This document shows positions 25,112 to 32,796 of a stretch of DNA of 33,811 nt, piece by piece (positions within the stretch are counted from its first letter, which is position 1; each line of letters opens with the position of its first letter). Below the pieces are notes generated by a model, which saw only the letters and a list, made by a program, of their open reading frames with translations, made no database searches and was not told the DNA's origin. This DNA comes from Oscillospiraceae bacterium (GTDB lineage Bacteria > Bacillota_A > Clostridia > Oscillospirales > CAG-272). A program made the translations under genes and the position numbers. The stretch is from positions 1-33,811 of the forward strand of contig SVSO01000003.1 of assembly GCA_015064195.1 (NCBI GenBank), given 5' to 3'.

Positions 25112-25140
25112 ATTATATCACATTGCAGCCGGTTTGTCAA
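25112..25140 (-). promoter_or_regulatory. tRNA-Glu promoter
   Basis: On the minus strand TTGACA (25135-25140), a 17-base spacer and TATAAT (25112-25117), with an extended TG one base before the -10 (TGTGATATAAT). It is a full-consensus promoter 19 bases upstream of the mature tRNA 5' end. Confidence 0.9.
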
Positions 25141-25168
25141 TAGGTTTTTCAAAAAAAGTTTCGCTTTT

Positions 25169-25954
25169 TTATTCGTCAAGCTGGGCACGATATTTTCCCG
25201 GTGTCATTCCGGAAACGGAGGCGAAAATCCGCCGGAAGTAGGACGGCGATTCAAAGCCCACCCGTCGCCCGATTTCCTCGATGCTCAGTCCCCGCTCATC
25301 GCTCAGCATTCGCTGGGCACTCTGAACCGCCAGCCGCTGTTTGTATTCGATGGGCGAGCAGTTCATCGCCTTGCGGAAGCGGCTGTAAAAATGCGACACA
25401 GACAGATGGGTCAGCCTCGCCAGCTCCTCCACGGCGATATGCCGCCCCAGATTGTCGCTGATATAGTCTGCCGCAAACAGGATCTGCGCATCCTGACAGG
25501 GCAGCGGATGGCCGTCAAACAGGGGCGCGGTCTTTTCGAGAATGGAATAAAACCGTGTCATCACGGAAAAAAGCGCGTCGGTCTGATTCAGATGCTCAAA
25601 AATATACAGAAAATCCGGCAGGGTATCCGCAAATCCCGACAGCTTTTGCACATACAGCTGGCGGTTTGCAAAAAAATGGGGCTGCTTTCGGAAAATAAAA
25701 CGGCAGGAGATGTGATCCACCGCGTTCCGATCCTCCCAGACCTGCGTATAACGGGAGCCCATGGGCGTGAGCATCAGATCGCCGGGGCCGATGGGATCCC
25801 GCCGTTCCTCGCTGACGATCTCGCCAACACCGCCGACGATATAGGTGATGGCATAGTGGGGACGGGGCAGCTGACGGTAATCCTGAATATTGCTTTTGAT
25901 GCGGGAAGTACGGTCGCAGTAAAAATAGGACAAAGAATAGTCAGGTATTATCAT
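25169..25954 (-). CDS. AraC family transcriptional regulator
   Basis: A 261-residue regulator. Residues about 1-150 form the sensor part, with an AraC-type cupin pattern (RPHYAITYIVGGVGEI, then GPGDLMLTPMGSRY). The C-terminal 100 residues hold two helix-turn-helix units: IAVEELARLTHLSVSHFYSRFRK and SIEEIGRRVGFESPSYFRRIF, ending in the family's GMTPGKYR. Such regulators with N-terminal cupins usually sense sugars. The ATG lies five bases after GGAGG. It is divergently transcribed from the solute-binding lipoprotein gene, which it probably controls (inference). A weak AT-only hairpin (about 25152-25170) follows the stop. Confidence 0.92.
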   Translation of the reverse strand: MIIPDYSLSYFYCDRTSRIKSNIQDYRQLPRPHYAITYIVGGVGEIVSEERRDPIGPGDLMLTPMGSRYTQVWEDRNAVDHISCRFIFRKQPHFFANRQLYVQKLSGFADTLPDFLYIFEHLNQTDALFSVMTRFYSILEKTAPLFDGHPLPCQDAQILFAADYISDNLGRHIAVEELARLTHLSVSHFYSRFRKAMNCSPIEYKQRLAVQSAQRMLSDERGLSIEEIGRRVGFESPSYFRRIFASVSGMTPGKYRAQLDE

Positions 25955-25995
25955 AATATCCTCCGAAAATCATAGGATTGAGACTATATAACAAT

Positions 25996-26024
25996 ATTAT
26001 AGTATCTTTTATTCTATTTGTCAA
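25996..26024 (-). promoter_or_regulatory. promoter of AraC-type regulator gene
   Basis: On the minus strand TTGACA (26019-26024), a 17-base spacer and TATAAT (25996-26001). It overlaps the spacer region of the divergent lipoprotein promoter, so the two transcripts compete for the same DNA. Confidence 0.8.
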
Positions 26025-26035
26025 TATGTTATAAT
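26013..26035 (+). promoter_or_regulatory. promoter of solute-binding lipoprotein gene
   Basis: TATAAT (26030-26035) with an extended TGT directly upstream; no good -35 hexamer is at the usual distance. A weak -35 is typical of promoters needing an activator, which fits the divergent AraC gene. About 36 bases separate it from the start codon. Confidence 0.6.
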
Positions 26036-26071
26036 GGACTTATCATTAAAAAAGAAAAAGGAGAGACATTT

Positions 26072-27529
26072 ATGAAAAAAACCACAGCAATTCTTTTGAT
26101 TGCGGCACAGCTGGCCATGTTTGCTTCCTGCGGCGATGCTGCATCGAGCGACACCACCTCCGCCGATACCGCAGATACCTCTGCTGTGCCGGAAACCGAG
26201 ATCACCCGGGAAAATTATCCCGACACAGTTCCGACCGATCTTGATTTCGGCGGCATCACGCTCACCATTCTTGCACGCGACGATGACGGCGGACTGTTTA
26301 CCACCGAATTCCTTGCAGAGGAAGAAAACGGCGATATCCTCAACGATGCGATTTATCACAGAAGAACCTATGTGGAGGATCGTCTGAATCTGACGCTGGA
26401 AACGATTATCACGCCCGGCAACTGGGCAACGCAGGACAATTTCATGGGCAAGGTTACGGCATCCGCTATGGCAAATGACGGCGAGATTGATATCGTGCCG
26501 TTCTACGCGGTTCTGCAGCCCACGCTGGCTTCCCAGAACGTGTATGTCAACCTGCTTGACGATGTTCCCTATATCAATCTTGAGCAGCCGTGGTGGTATC
26601 AGGAGCTGATCGATCACTGCACCATCAACGACAAGCTCTACCTCATCACCGGCGAGATCGGCATCTCCACTATCGCCATGATGTCCGCGATCGCCTTCAA
26701 CCGCAATCTTGCGGATGAATATCTGAAGGATGTGGATCTGTATCAGACCGTGCGCGACGGTAAATGGACGCTTGATACGCTGCTGAATTACGCGAGAGAC
26801 GTCTATCACGATGTCAACGGCAACACCAAGGCGGATGAAGAAGATATCTTCGGCTTTGACGTCGGACGCGGCGAGCCGCTCATCTACGCATCAAACGTAA
26901 CCCTCAGCCGGATTGAAAACGGCTTTCCGGTGCTTGCGGCGAATAATGAGCGCATGATCACCCTTGTGGAAAAGATTCAGCCCTTCTACAAAACCAACGG
27001 TTATGCACCCTCGTCTCTCAAATATCCGGATTCCTCCTGCTTTGCGGAAGGACACGTCCTGTTCTCGCATCGCTATGTGCGCGATATCGCATCGCTCCGT
27101 GAGATGGAGGACGATTACGGCGTGCTTCCTCTGCCGAAGCTTGACGAGGCGCAGGATGCGTATTACACCTCCCTCGGCGAGAGCTATTCGCAGGTAGCCA
27201 TCATGGTCAGCACGGATGCTCTGGAGGCTTCCGCGGCCGCTATCGAGCTTATGGCGGCAGAAGCTTACCGCAGTGTCACATACGTTTACTATGAAAACGT
27301 ACTCAAGGTGAAATACGCCCGTGATGATAACACGGCGGAAATGCTCGACATTCTGCTGAACGGCATCACAACCAACTTCATCGACGTTTACAGCCAGATG
27401 CTCGGTCAGCCGATGGTTGCACTGAGAGATGTTGTAATGAGCGCGGATAAGGAATTCTCCTCGACCTACGCATCAATCGAGGAATCTACCAATCTGAAAA
27501 TCAAAGCACTGTTTGAATCCATGGAATAA
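26072..27529 (+). CDS. extracellular solute-binding lipoprotein
   Basis: A 485-residue predicted lipoprotein of the ABC-transporter substrate-binding type (family 1-like). The signal peptide ends in lipobox FASC (Cys20), followed by a Ser/Thr/Asp-rich linker (21-45). The mature part has GGITLTILARDD, a YVEDRLNLTLE segment, KLYLITGEIG, a DVNGNTKADEEDIFGF loop resembling an EF-hand calcium site, and LPLPKLDEAQDAYYTSLGES near the C-terminus. These are features of clostridial sugar-binding proteins. The start follows AAGGAG by eight bases. No permease or ATPase genes are adjacent, so its transporter must be elsewhere. The ligand is not readable; a carbohydrate is likely. Confidence 0.85.
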   Translation: MKKTTAILLIAAQLAMFASCGDAASSDTTSADTADTSAVPETEITRENYPDTVPTDLDFGGITLTILARDDDGGLFTTEFLAEEENGDILNDAIYHRRTYVEDRLNLTLETIITPGNWATQDNFMGKVTASAMANDGEIDIVPFYAVLQPTLASQNVYVNLLDDVPYINLEQPWWYQELIDHCTINDKLYLITGEIGISTIAMMSAIAFNRNLADEYLKDVDLYQTVRDGKWTLDTLLNYARDVYHDVNGNTKADEEDIFGFDVGRGEPLIYASNVTLSRIENGFPVLAANNERMITLVEKIQPFYKTNGYAPSSLKYPDSSCFAEGHVLFSHRYVRDIASLREMEDDYGVLPLPKLDEAQDAYYTSLGESYSQVAIMVSTDALEASAAAIELMAAEAYRSVTYVYYENVLKVKYARDDNTAEMLDILLNGITTNFIDVYSQMLGQPMVALRDVVMSADKEFSSTYASIEESTNLKIKALFESME

Positions 27530-27535
27530 GAAGCC

Positions 27536-27572
27536 GGCGCCACCGCATCCAGCGGTGGCGCCGATAGTTTTT
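27536..27572 (+). terminator. terminator of lipoprotein gene
   Basis: A perfect 11-bp GC-rich stem (arms 27536-27546 and 27552-27562, 5-base loop) is followed by GATAG and five Ts. It sits six bases after the lipoprotein stop and abuts the convergent nrdD stop. Confidence 0.85.
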
Positions 27573-29895
27573 ATAATGTGTCAAGCTCGCTCATGACCGA
27601 ATGCTTCACGCGGTCATCAACCTCAGCGCGCTTTGCGTCGTTGAAGCTGTCCAGCGTGCCGACAAGGTAGCCGGTGATGCGGCGGATGCGCTCGAATTTG
27701 CCCTTGCCGTCAGCCTCGGTGCGGTGGCAGTAGGGGCACTCGTTGCCGATGATGCCTGTGTAGCCGCAGACAGGGTCGCGGTCAACCGGATGGTTGATGG
27801 AACCGTAGCCCACGCCGGCTTCCTTCATGCAGCGGATGACGGACTCGAATGCGTCCAGATTCTCCATGGGATCGCCGTCCAGCTCCACATAGGTGATGTG
27901 GCCGCCGTTGGTCAGCTCATGATACGGAGCCTCCAGCTTGATCTTGTCTGCGGCGGAAATGCCGTAGTAGACCGGCACATGGAAGGAGTTGGTGTAGTAT
28001 TCGCGGTCGGTGACGCCTTCGATGACGCCGTATTTCTTCTTGTCAATGCGCACAAAGCGTCCGGACAGACCTTCTGCGGGCGTGCCGATGACGGAGAAGT
28101 TGAGGCCGTACTTCTTGCTTGCCTCGTCCGCGCGCTTGCGGATGAAGCCGACGATCTCAAGACCCAGATTCTGTGCGTCGGCGGATTCACCGTGATGCTT
28201 GCCGATGAGAGCCTTGAGGCACTCTGCAAGGCCGATGAAGCCGATGGTCAGCGTGCCGTGCTTTAAGACCTCGCCCACCTTGTCGTCGATGCCCAGCTTG
28301 TCCGAATTCATCCAGATGCCCTGACCCATGAGGAACGGATAGTTGCGCACCGTCTTTTCCGACTGGATTTTCAGACGGTCCAGCAGCTGCTCGATGACGA
28401 CTGCGATCTTGCGGTCGAGATCCTCGAAGAACCAGTCCGTGCTGCCCTTGGCGTTGATGGCGATGCGGGGCAGGTTGATGGAGGAGAAGCTGAGGTTGCC
28501 GCGTCCGGATACGATCTCGTTCTCCGGATCATAATTGTTGGCGATGACGCGGGTACGGCAGCCCATGTATGCCACTTCGGTCTCGGGATGACCGGGCTTG
28601 TAGTAGCGAAGATTGTAGGGTGCATCGATGAAGGAGAAGTTGGGGAAGAGACGCTTTGCGGAAACGCGGCAGGCCAGCTTGAACAGGTCATAGTTGGGAT
28701 CGCCGGGATTGTAGTTGATGCCTTCCTTCACCTTGAAGATCTGGATGGGGAAGATGGGAGTTTCGCCGTTGCCGAGGCCGGATTCGGTGCTCAGCAGCAT
28801 GGATTTCATGACAAGGCGGCCCTCTGCGGAGGTGTCAAGGCCGTAGTTGAGGGAGCTGAAGGGGATCTGCGCACCTGCACGGGAGTGCATGGTGTTGAGA
28901 TTGTGGATGAGTGCTTCCATGGCCTGGAAGGTGGCCCGTTCCGTCTCGGAAAGCGTGTAGCGGCGGGTGAATTCCATCATGCGCGCCGCAAGCTCTGCGC
29001 CGAACGCATCGTTCAGTCTGCCGCGAAGTGCATCGGTGAAGACGACATCATCCGACAGATTCGGCTCAAGGCCTTCCAGAAGCTTTTCTGCGGTCTGGAG
29101 CGCATTTTCGTCGCCGGTGAGCAGATCGATGGCCTTGGCGAGATTCTTCTTATAGTGCTTTTTGTAGGTTTTCTTGACACCGGGTGCCATGCCGTACTCA
29201 AAGTTGGGGATGGACTGACCGCCGTGCTGGTCGTTCTGGTTGGACTGGATGGCGATGCAGGCCAGCGCGGAATAGCTGGCGATGTCATTGGGGGTGCGCA
29301 GATGACCGTGGCCGGTGGAGAAGCCGTTCTCGAACAGCTTGATAATATCGATCTGACAGCAGGTGGTGGTGAGGGTCAAAAAGTCCAGATCGTGGATGTG
29401 GATGTCGCCCTCGCGGTGCGCCTTGGCATGAACCGGATCGAGGACATACATCTCGTAGAACTGCTTTGCGCCCTCCGAGCCGTATTTGAGCATGGTGCCC
29501 ATGGCGGTATCGCCGTTGATGTTGGCATTTTCACGCTTGATGTTGGAATCCTTGGCCGACTTGAAGGTGAGATCCTCGTAGGTCTTCATCAGCTTGGTAT
29601 TCATTTCGCGCACACGGGTACGCTCAGCGCGGTAGAGGATATATTCCTTGGCGGTGCGTGCATGGCCGCAGTTGACCAGCACCTTTTCCACGGTGTCCTG
29701 GATCTGTTCCACAGTGGGCACGCCGCGCTCACCAACGACCGTCTCCAGCTCGTTGGCGACCTTGCAGGCAAGCTCCATAGCGGTGCTGTAATCGTGGCCG
29801 CCGACGGCTTCTGCCGCCTTGAAGATGGCGCCGGCGATCTTTTCGATGCTGAACGGAACCTCACGTCCGTCGCGTTTTACGATCTTTGTAATCAT
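27571..29895 (-). CDS. nrdD: anaerobic ribonucleoside-triphosphate reductase
   Basis: A 774-residue class III (glycyl radical) ribonucleotide reductase making dNTPs without oxygen. The N-terminal ATP-cone (about 1-90, starting MITKIVKRDGREVPFSIEKI) is the allosteric activity site. The catalytic barrel includes GDIHIHDLDFL and TTTCCQIDI. The C-terminus has RITGYLVGTLDSFNDAKRAEVDDRVKH with the radical glycine near residue 742. The zinc-type region shows three cysteines (710, 720, 723) in CGYTG...CPYC, with Asp where a fourth Cys often stands. The start is the ATG six bases after AAGGAG. The activase gene nrdG is not adjacent, so activation must come from elsewhere in the genome. Two NrdR-box-like sites lie in the leader. 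Confidence 0.96.
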   Translation of the reverse strand: MITKIVKRDGREVPFSIEKIAGAIFKAAEAVGGHDYSTAMELACKVANELETVVGERGVPTVEQIQDTVEKVLVNCGHARTAKEYILYRAERTRVREMNTKLMKTYEDLTFKSAKDSNIKRENANINGDTAMGTMLKYGSEGAKQFYEMYVLDPVHAKAHREGDIHIHDLDFLTLTTTCCQIDIIKLFENGFSTGHGHLRTPNDIASYSALACIAIQSNQNDQHGGQSIPNFEYGMAPGVKKTYKKHYKKNLAKAIDLLTGDENALQTAEKLLEGLEPNLSDDVVFTDALRGRLNDAFGAELAARMMEFTRRYTLSETERATFQAMEALIHNLNTMHSRAGAQIPFSSLNYGLDTSAEGRLVMKSMLLSTESGLGNGETPIFPIQIFKVKEGINYNPGDPNYDLFKLACRVSAKRLFPNFSFIDAPYNLRYYKPGHPETEVAYMGCRTRVIANNYDPENEIVSGRGNLSFSSINLPRIAINAKGSTDWFFEDLDRKIAVVIEQLLDRLKIQSEKTVRNYPFLMGQGIWMNSDKLGIDDKVGEVLKHGTLTIGFIGLAECLKALIGKHHGESADAQNLGLEIVGFIRKRADEASKKYGLNFSVIGTPAEGLSGRFVRIDKKKYGVIEGVTDREYYTNSFHVPVYYGISAADKIKLEAPYHELTNGGHITYVELDGDPMENLDAFESVIRCMKEAGVGYGSINHPVDRDPVCGYTGIIGNECPYCHRTEADGKGKFERIRRITGYLVGTLDSFNDAKRAEVDDRVKHSVMSELDTL

Positions 29896-29964
29896 ATCTG
29901 ACTCCTTTGTCCGAATGTATTTATGCGAAGCTCGGTGCGAGCATAAAAAAACTGCATTTTGCAC

Positions 29965-30014
29965 AAAAAACTATATCTTGTATGCTTTTTTATCGATATC
30001 ACCACAAGATATAG
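29965..30014 (-). promoter_or_regulatory. paired NrdR-box-like sites / possible attenuator in nrdD leader
   Basis: Two copies of CTATATCTTGT, at 29971-29981 (plus orientation) and 30004-30014 (minus orientation), centres 33 bases apart. By my count they match the known NrdR box ACACWAYATATWGTGT at 13 and 12 of 16 positions when extended. Being inverted, they also give an 11-bp RNA stem (22-base loop) followed in the nrdD direction by six Ts, like an AT-rich terminator. Both lie downstream of the predicted transcription start. Confidence 0.65.
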
Positions 30015-30038
30015 ATTCCAGTGCGTGACGCAGTATCT

Positions 30039-30067
30039 ATTATATAGTATTTGGAGCAAAAAGTCAA
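30039..30067 (-). promoter_or_regulatory. nrdD promoter
   Basis: On the minus strand TTGACT (30062-30067), a 17-base spacer and TATAAT (30039-30044), giving a leader of about 135 bases before the nrdD start. Between this promoter and the next hairpin (30068-30143) I see nothing else. Confidence 0.82.
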
Positions 30068-30129
30068 TGGGTAAAATCACTGATTCTCAGACTGATTTTT
30101 TGTTTATTTTTCTGTATGCGGGGGAATCT

Positions 30130-30176
30130 GTCGAAAAGAACGGCTGACGACGCGGATTATTTCACCGCGCCGTCAG
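30130..30176 (-). terminator. hairpin ending the GH32/isomerase operon
   Basis: A 12-bp stem with one wobble or mismatch (arms 30144-30155 and 30165-30176, 9-base loop). On the minus strand the 5' arm is the last coding bases of the isomerase gene, the stop is in the loop, and CCGTTCTTTTC follows. The T run is short, so strength is uncertain. Confidence 0.6.
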
Positions 30177-30947
30177 TATTTCCTTACTGCGGAGAATTTC
30201 GGCGTCCTCTGCGAAATTTTCCCGATAGACCTCGATGATGTACGCGCCGCTATAGCCAGTGGCTTCGATGGCGGCGATCACCCGGTCGATGGGCAGCCCG
30301 CCCGCATATGGCAGTCTGCACACGCCATCTGCGAAATCGTTGATGTGAACGTGGGCGATGTCGCGGCCCATGGCGTCGATCATCTCAAAGGGATCATAGC
30401 CGCCCCGCACGGTCTGCTTGAGATCGAACACGAAGCGGATGCCGCCGTCTCCGAAACGGCGGTGAAGCTCCCGCATGAACGCAGGATCGCCGGCTCTGGC
30501 GGTGGAAACATTCTCGTGGGCGAGGATGCATCCCTCTGAGCGTGCCGCTTCCATGAGCAGGTTCAGCACCTCGCAGTAGTTGTCCATGCCGAAAAAGGGC
30601 GCACGGGTGGCATCGCCGTGGAATACAGTATAGGGCGCACCGAGATAGGCGGCGGCATGGAAGTAGGCCTTGTAAAATTCCGCCGCATCCGCCGCACGTT
30701 TTTGGTAGGCGGAGAAGAACAGCATATACTCATAGCCGGAGGTGAAGGGATGGACGGAGGTGACATTGACCCCCGCCGCCCTGCATTCGTCGCGGAGAAG
30801 CTTCAGATACGGCTCGCGAAGCTCCGAGAAGCTGTTCATGAAAATTTCGATGTTGGCAAAGCCGAGGCGGATGCATCGCCGCACGGAATCCAGCGTTTCC
30901 CCGGGATAAAAGCAGGCGCTGGACAGCCCGATTCGCTCGTGTTTCGT
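30162..30947 (-). CDS. sugar phosphate isomerase/epimerase (TIM barrel), ACG start
   Basis: A TIM-barrel protein of the xylose-isomerase-like (AP endonuclease 2) superfamily, 261 residues if begun at ACG 30947. The usual metal ligands of the ketose 3-epimerase group can be picked out: Glu145 (HENVS), Asp175 (FDLKQ), His199 or His201 (HVHINDF) and Glu239 (IIEVY). The likely reaction is sugar or sugar-acid isomerisation/epimerisation; the substrate is unknown. Family-like sequence (ERIGLSSACFYPGETLDS) extends upstream of the first conventional start (GTG 30884). The only codon placed correctly behind AAGGAG (seven bases) is ACG, one base from ATG. It follows the GH32 gene directly, its ribosome site lying in the end of that gene. 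It is either a rare start, a mutation or a base error. Confidence 0.82.
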   Translation of the reverse strand, partial: TKHERIGLSSACFYPGETLDSVRRCIRLGFANIEIFMNSFSELREPYLKLLRDECRAAGVNVTSVHPFTSGYEYMLFFSAYQKRAADAAEFYKAYFHAAAYLGAPYTVFHGDATRAPFFGMDNYCEVLNLLMEAARSEGCILAHENVSTARAGDPAFMRELHRRFGDGGIRFVFDLKQTVRGGYDPFEMIDAMGRDIAHVHINDFADGVCRLPYAGGLPIDRVIAAIEATGYSGAYIIEVYRENFAEDAEILRSKEILTAR

Positions 30948-30951
30948 AGTA

Positions 30952-32457
30952 TCACTCCTTTATTTTTCGGATGGTCAGCCGGTCGAGAGAGCCTTCGCCC
31001 ATCAGCGTGACAGCATCGCTTGTGATCGTGCCGTCGAAAACGCCGTAAACCCGCGCACCATGCTCCGTCAGCCCGGCAAACACCTCGATGCCGGAATAAT
31101 CGTCGAGAATGCGCACGCTCACGCGACCATCCGCGGCGCACAGGGGCATGACAGCATTGCCGACGCTCAGCGTATTTGCCGCCGCATCCAGCACCAGCTT
31201 GTTGCCGTGGAGATAGAGGGTGAGCGGTTCTTCCATGCGTGACAGCTCCAGAATCAGCTCACACGGGCCGGGAACGGTTCGGCTGACTCCGAGGGCGGGC
31301 AGCTGCTCCAGCGTCTCCGAGAGCGTGTACGCGGCTTCAAACTCCGCCGCCGGTGCAATGAACAGCTCATCGCCCGCCAGCTTCAGCTCGCATGGCGTAC
31401 CCATGGCGCAGTTGAAATTGGGCGACGGAATATTCAGCCGGTTCCAGGAGATGCGGATGCGGCGGCTGTCCGGCTCCGCAAAGCTCTGGGCGGCGTAGCA
31501 TTTGCCGAATCCCAGCTTTTTCGTGGAGGAGAGATTGACAAATCCCCGCGCCGGGTCAAAATCGCAGACGGTATAGCAGTCGTGGGCACCGCCGAGCACC
31601 CATCGGCCATTCATCCGGAAAATATCCGGGCATTCGTTGTCGCCGGGGAGGGAGAGAGTCTGGATTTCTGTCCAGTCGATGAGATTTTTTGAGGTAAGGA
31701 GTGCATAGCGGTCGCCATCCAGATAGAGCGCCATCAGATACAGCCCGCTCACCGGATCGCGCATCACCTTGGGGTCGCGATTGCCACCGATAATGTGAGG
31801 CACGATGGGATTTTTTGCGTATTTTGTGAAGGTTTTGCCGCCGTCTGTGCTGTATGCGAGGCATTGGGTATACTTCGCATCGCGGCAAAGCTCTCTGTTG
31901 CCGCCGGCGGCGGTGTAAAAGAGGAGCAGTGCCTCATGCTCCGGCGTGTTGAGGCCCAGCAGATTGTCATGATCGATGATCGCGCTGCCGGAATACATAT
32001 CGCCCATCTCGTCGGGGATCAGCACATCGCGGGACTCCTCCCAACGGACGAGATCATTGCTGAATGCGTGTCCCCAGTGCATATTGCCCCAGCGCACGCC
32101 CACCGGATTGTGCTGGAAGAACAGATGCCAGCGACCCTCATAATAGATCAGGCCGTTGGGATCATTGAGCCAGCCGTATTCCGCCGAAAAATGCAGCTTC
32201 GGGCGCACGGATTCATGGGGCGGCGCGGGCTTTTTCTCACTGAAGCCGAAGCTTTTGCCCGATTCGTGGGTGACGGTGACATCTTTTCCCATGAAGGGCG
32301 TGAGGTCATAGTACATGACCGATTCCGGTGCCTGAAAATCCACGGTGGCATCAAGGTCGATGAGCAGTCGTTCGCCGTCCTTCAGGCGAAGCTTGGTGAC
32401 AGGGGCGGATCTTGAGACGGGAATGACAAGATAGCGGGTATTCTCAGCGATAAGCAT
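30952..32457 (-). CDS. glycoside hydrolase family 32 (beta-fructosidase)
   Basis: A 501-residue GH32 enzyme (invertase/levanase/inulinase group) that cleaves beta-fructosyl bonds in sucrose or fructans. The catalytic triad is complete: nucleophile Asp99 in WLNDPNG, transition-state Asp in RDP (227-229) and acid/base Glu275 in ECPDIF. An N-terminal segment of about 80 residues (YLVIPVSRSAPVTKLRL) resembles the DUF4980 module preceding some GH32 domains, and a C-terminal beta-sandwich follows (about 370-501). There is no signal peptide, so it should act in the cytoplasm on imported sugars. The ATG lies nine bases after GGAGG. The gene is co-transcribed with a sugar isomerase-like gene. I see no convincing promoter in the 111 bases upstream. 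Confidence 0.93.
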   Translation of the reverse strand: MLIAENTRYLVIPVSRSAPVTKLRLKDGERLLIDLDATVDFQAPESVMYYDLTPFMGKDVTVTHESGKSFGFSEKKPAPPHESVRPKLHFSAEYGWLNDPNGLIYYEGRWHLFFQHNPVGVRWGNMHWGHAFSNDLVRWEESRDVLIPDEMGDMYSGSAIIDHDNLLGLNTPEHEALLLFYTAAGGNRELCRDAKYTQCLAYSTDGGKTFTKYAKNPIVPHIIGGNRDPKVMRDPVSGLYLMALYLDGDRYALLTSKNLIDWTEIQTLSLPGDNECPDIFRMNGRWVLGGAHDCYTVCDFDPARGFVNLSSTKKLGFGKCYAAQSFAEPDSRRIRISWNRLNIPSPNFNCAMGTPCELKLAGDELFIAPAAEFEAAYTLSETLEQLPALGVSRTVPGPCELILELSRMEEPLTLYLHGNKLVLDAAANTLSVGNAVMPLCAADGRVSVRILDDYSGIEVFAGLTEHGARVYGVFDGTITSDAVTLMGEGSLDRLTIRKIKE

Positions 32458-32529
32458 GGGTGAAATCCTCCGATTCTGTTAAAGTGTGGCGGGGCATCCG
32501 GAAATTGAGGGATGCAATTTTCCCACAGA

Positions 32530-32540
32530 TATGGTATAAT
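32530..32540 (+). promoter_or_regulatory. extended -10 promoter of small membrane protein
   Basis: TATGGTATAAT: a perfect TATAAT (32535-32540) with TG one base upstream; no consensus -35 at the normal distance. It lies 28 bases before the start codon. Confidence 0.55.
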
Positions 32541-32568
32541 AGATACAGCAAGAAAAAAGGAGAACACA

Positions 32569-32796
32569 ATGAACCGAAAACCGACAAAAATTGCGAAAAA
32601 AATCTTCCACATCGGGCTTCCCGCCGTACTGACGGCACTCATCTGGTGCGCATTTTCCATCTCCGTGATGGAGCCTTACGATGCGGCCAGACTGTCCATG
32701 CGTACATACGCCATGCTGGAGCACCTTTTCATGTCTCTCACGCTGATCACCGGCGGCGGATTGCTGTTTGATCTGTACGAACGCCGTCACTCCTGA
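32569..32796 (+). CDS. small two-helix membrane protein, unrecognised
   Basis: A 75-residue protein with a basic N-terminus (MNRKPTKIAKK) and two hydrophobic segments at about 13-33 and 48-68, ending in a charged DLYERRHS. I do not recognise a family. Support is a good ribosome site (AAGGAG, six bases before ATG), a clear -10 upstream and a membrane-protein pattern. Its stop overlaps the end of the opposing helicase gene by ten bases. The gene could encode a small membrane regulator, but nothing shows its role. Confidence 0.65.
   Translation: MNRKPTKIAKKIFHIGLPAVLTALIWCAFSISVMEPYDAARLSMRTYAMLEHLFMSLTLITGGGLLFDLYERRHS

Noticed and set aside
24936..25241. Plus-strand 101-codon frame across the tRNA
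   Set aside because: Its NRTHVFALRGRRLSRLTNRPF-type sequence is the familiar false protein produced by reading the antisense of a tRNA gene.
28588..29901. 437-codon plus-strand frame opposite nrdD
   Set aside because: Shadow of a strongly conserved gene; the translation has no recognisable motif.
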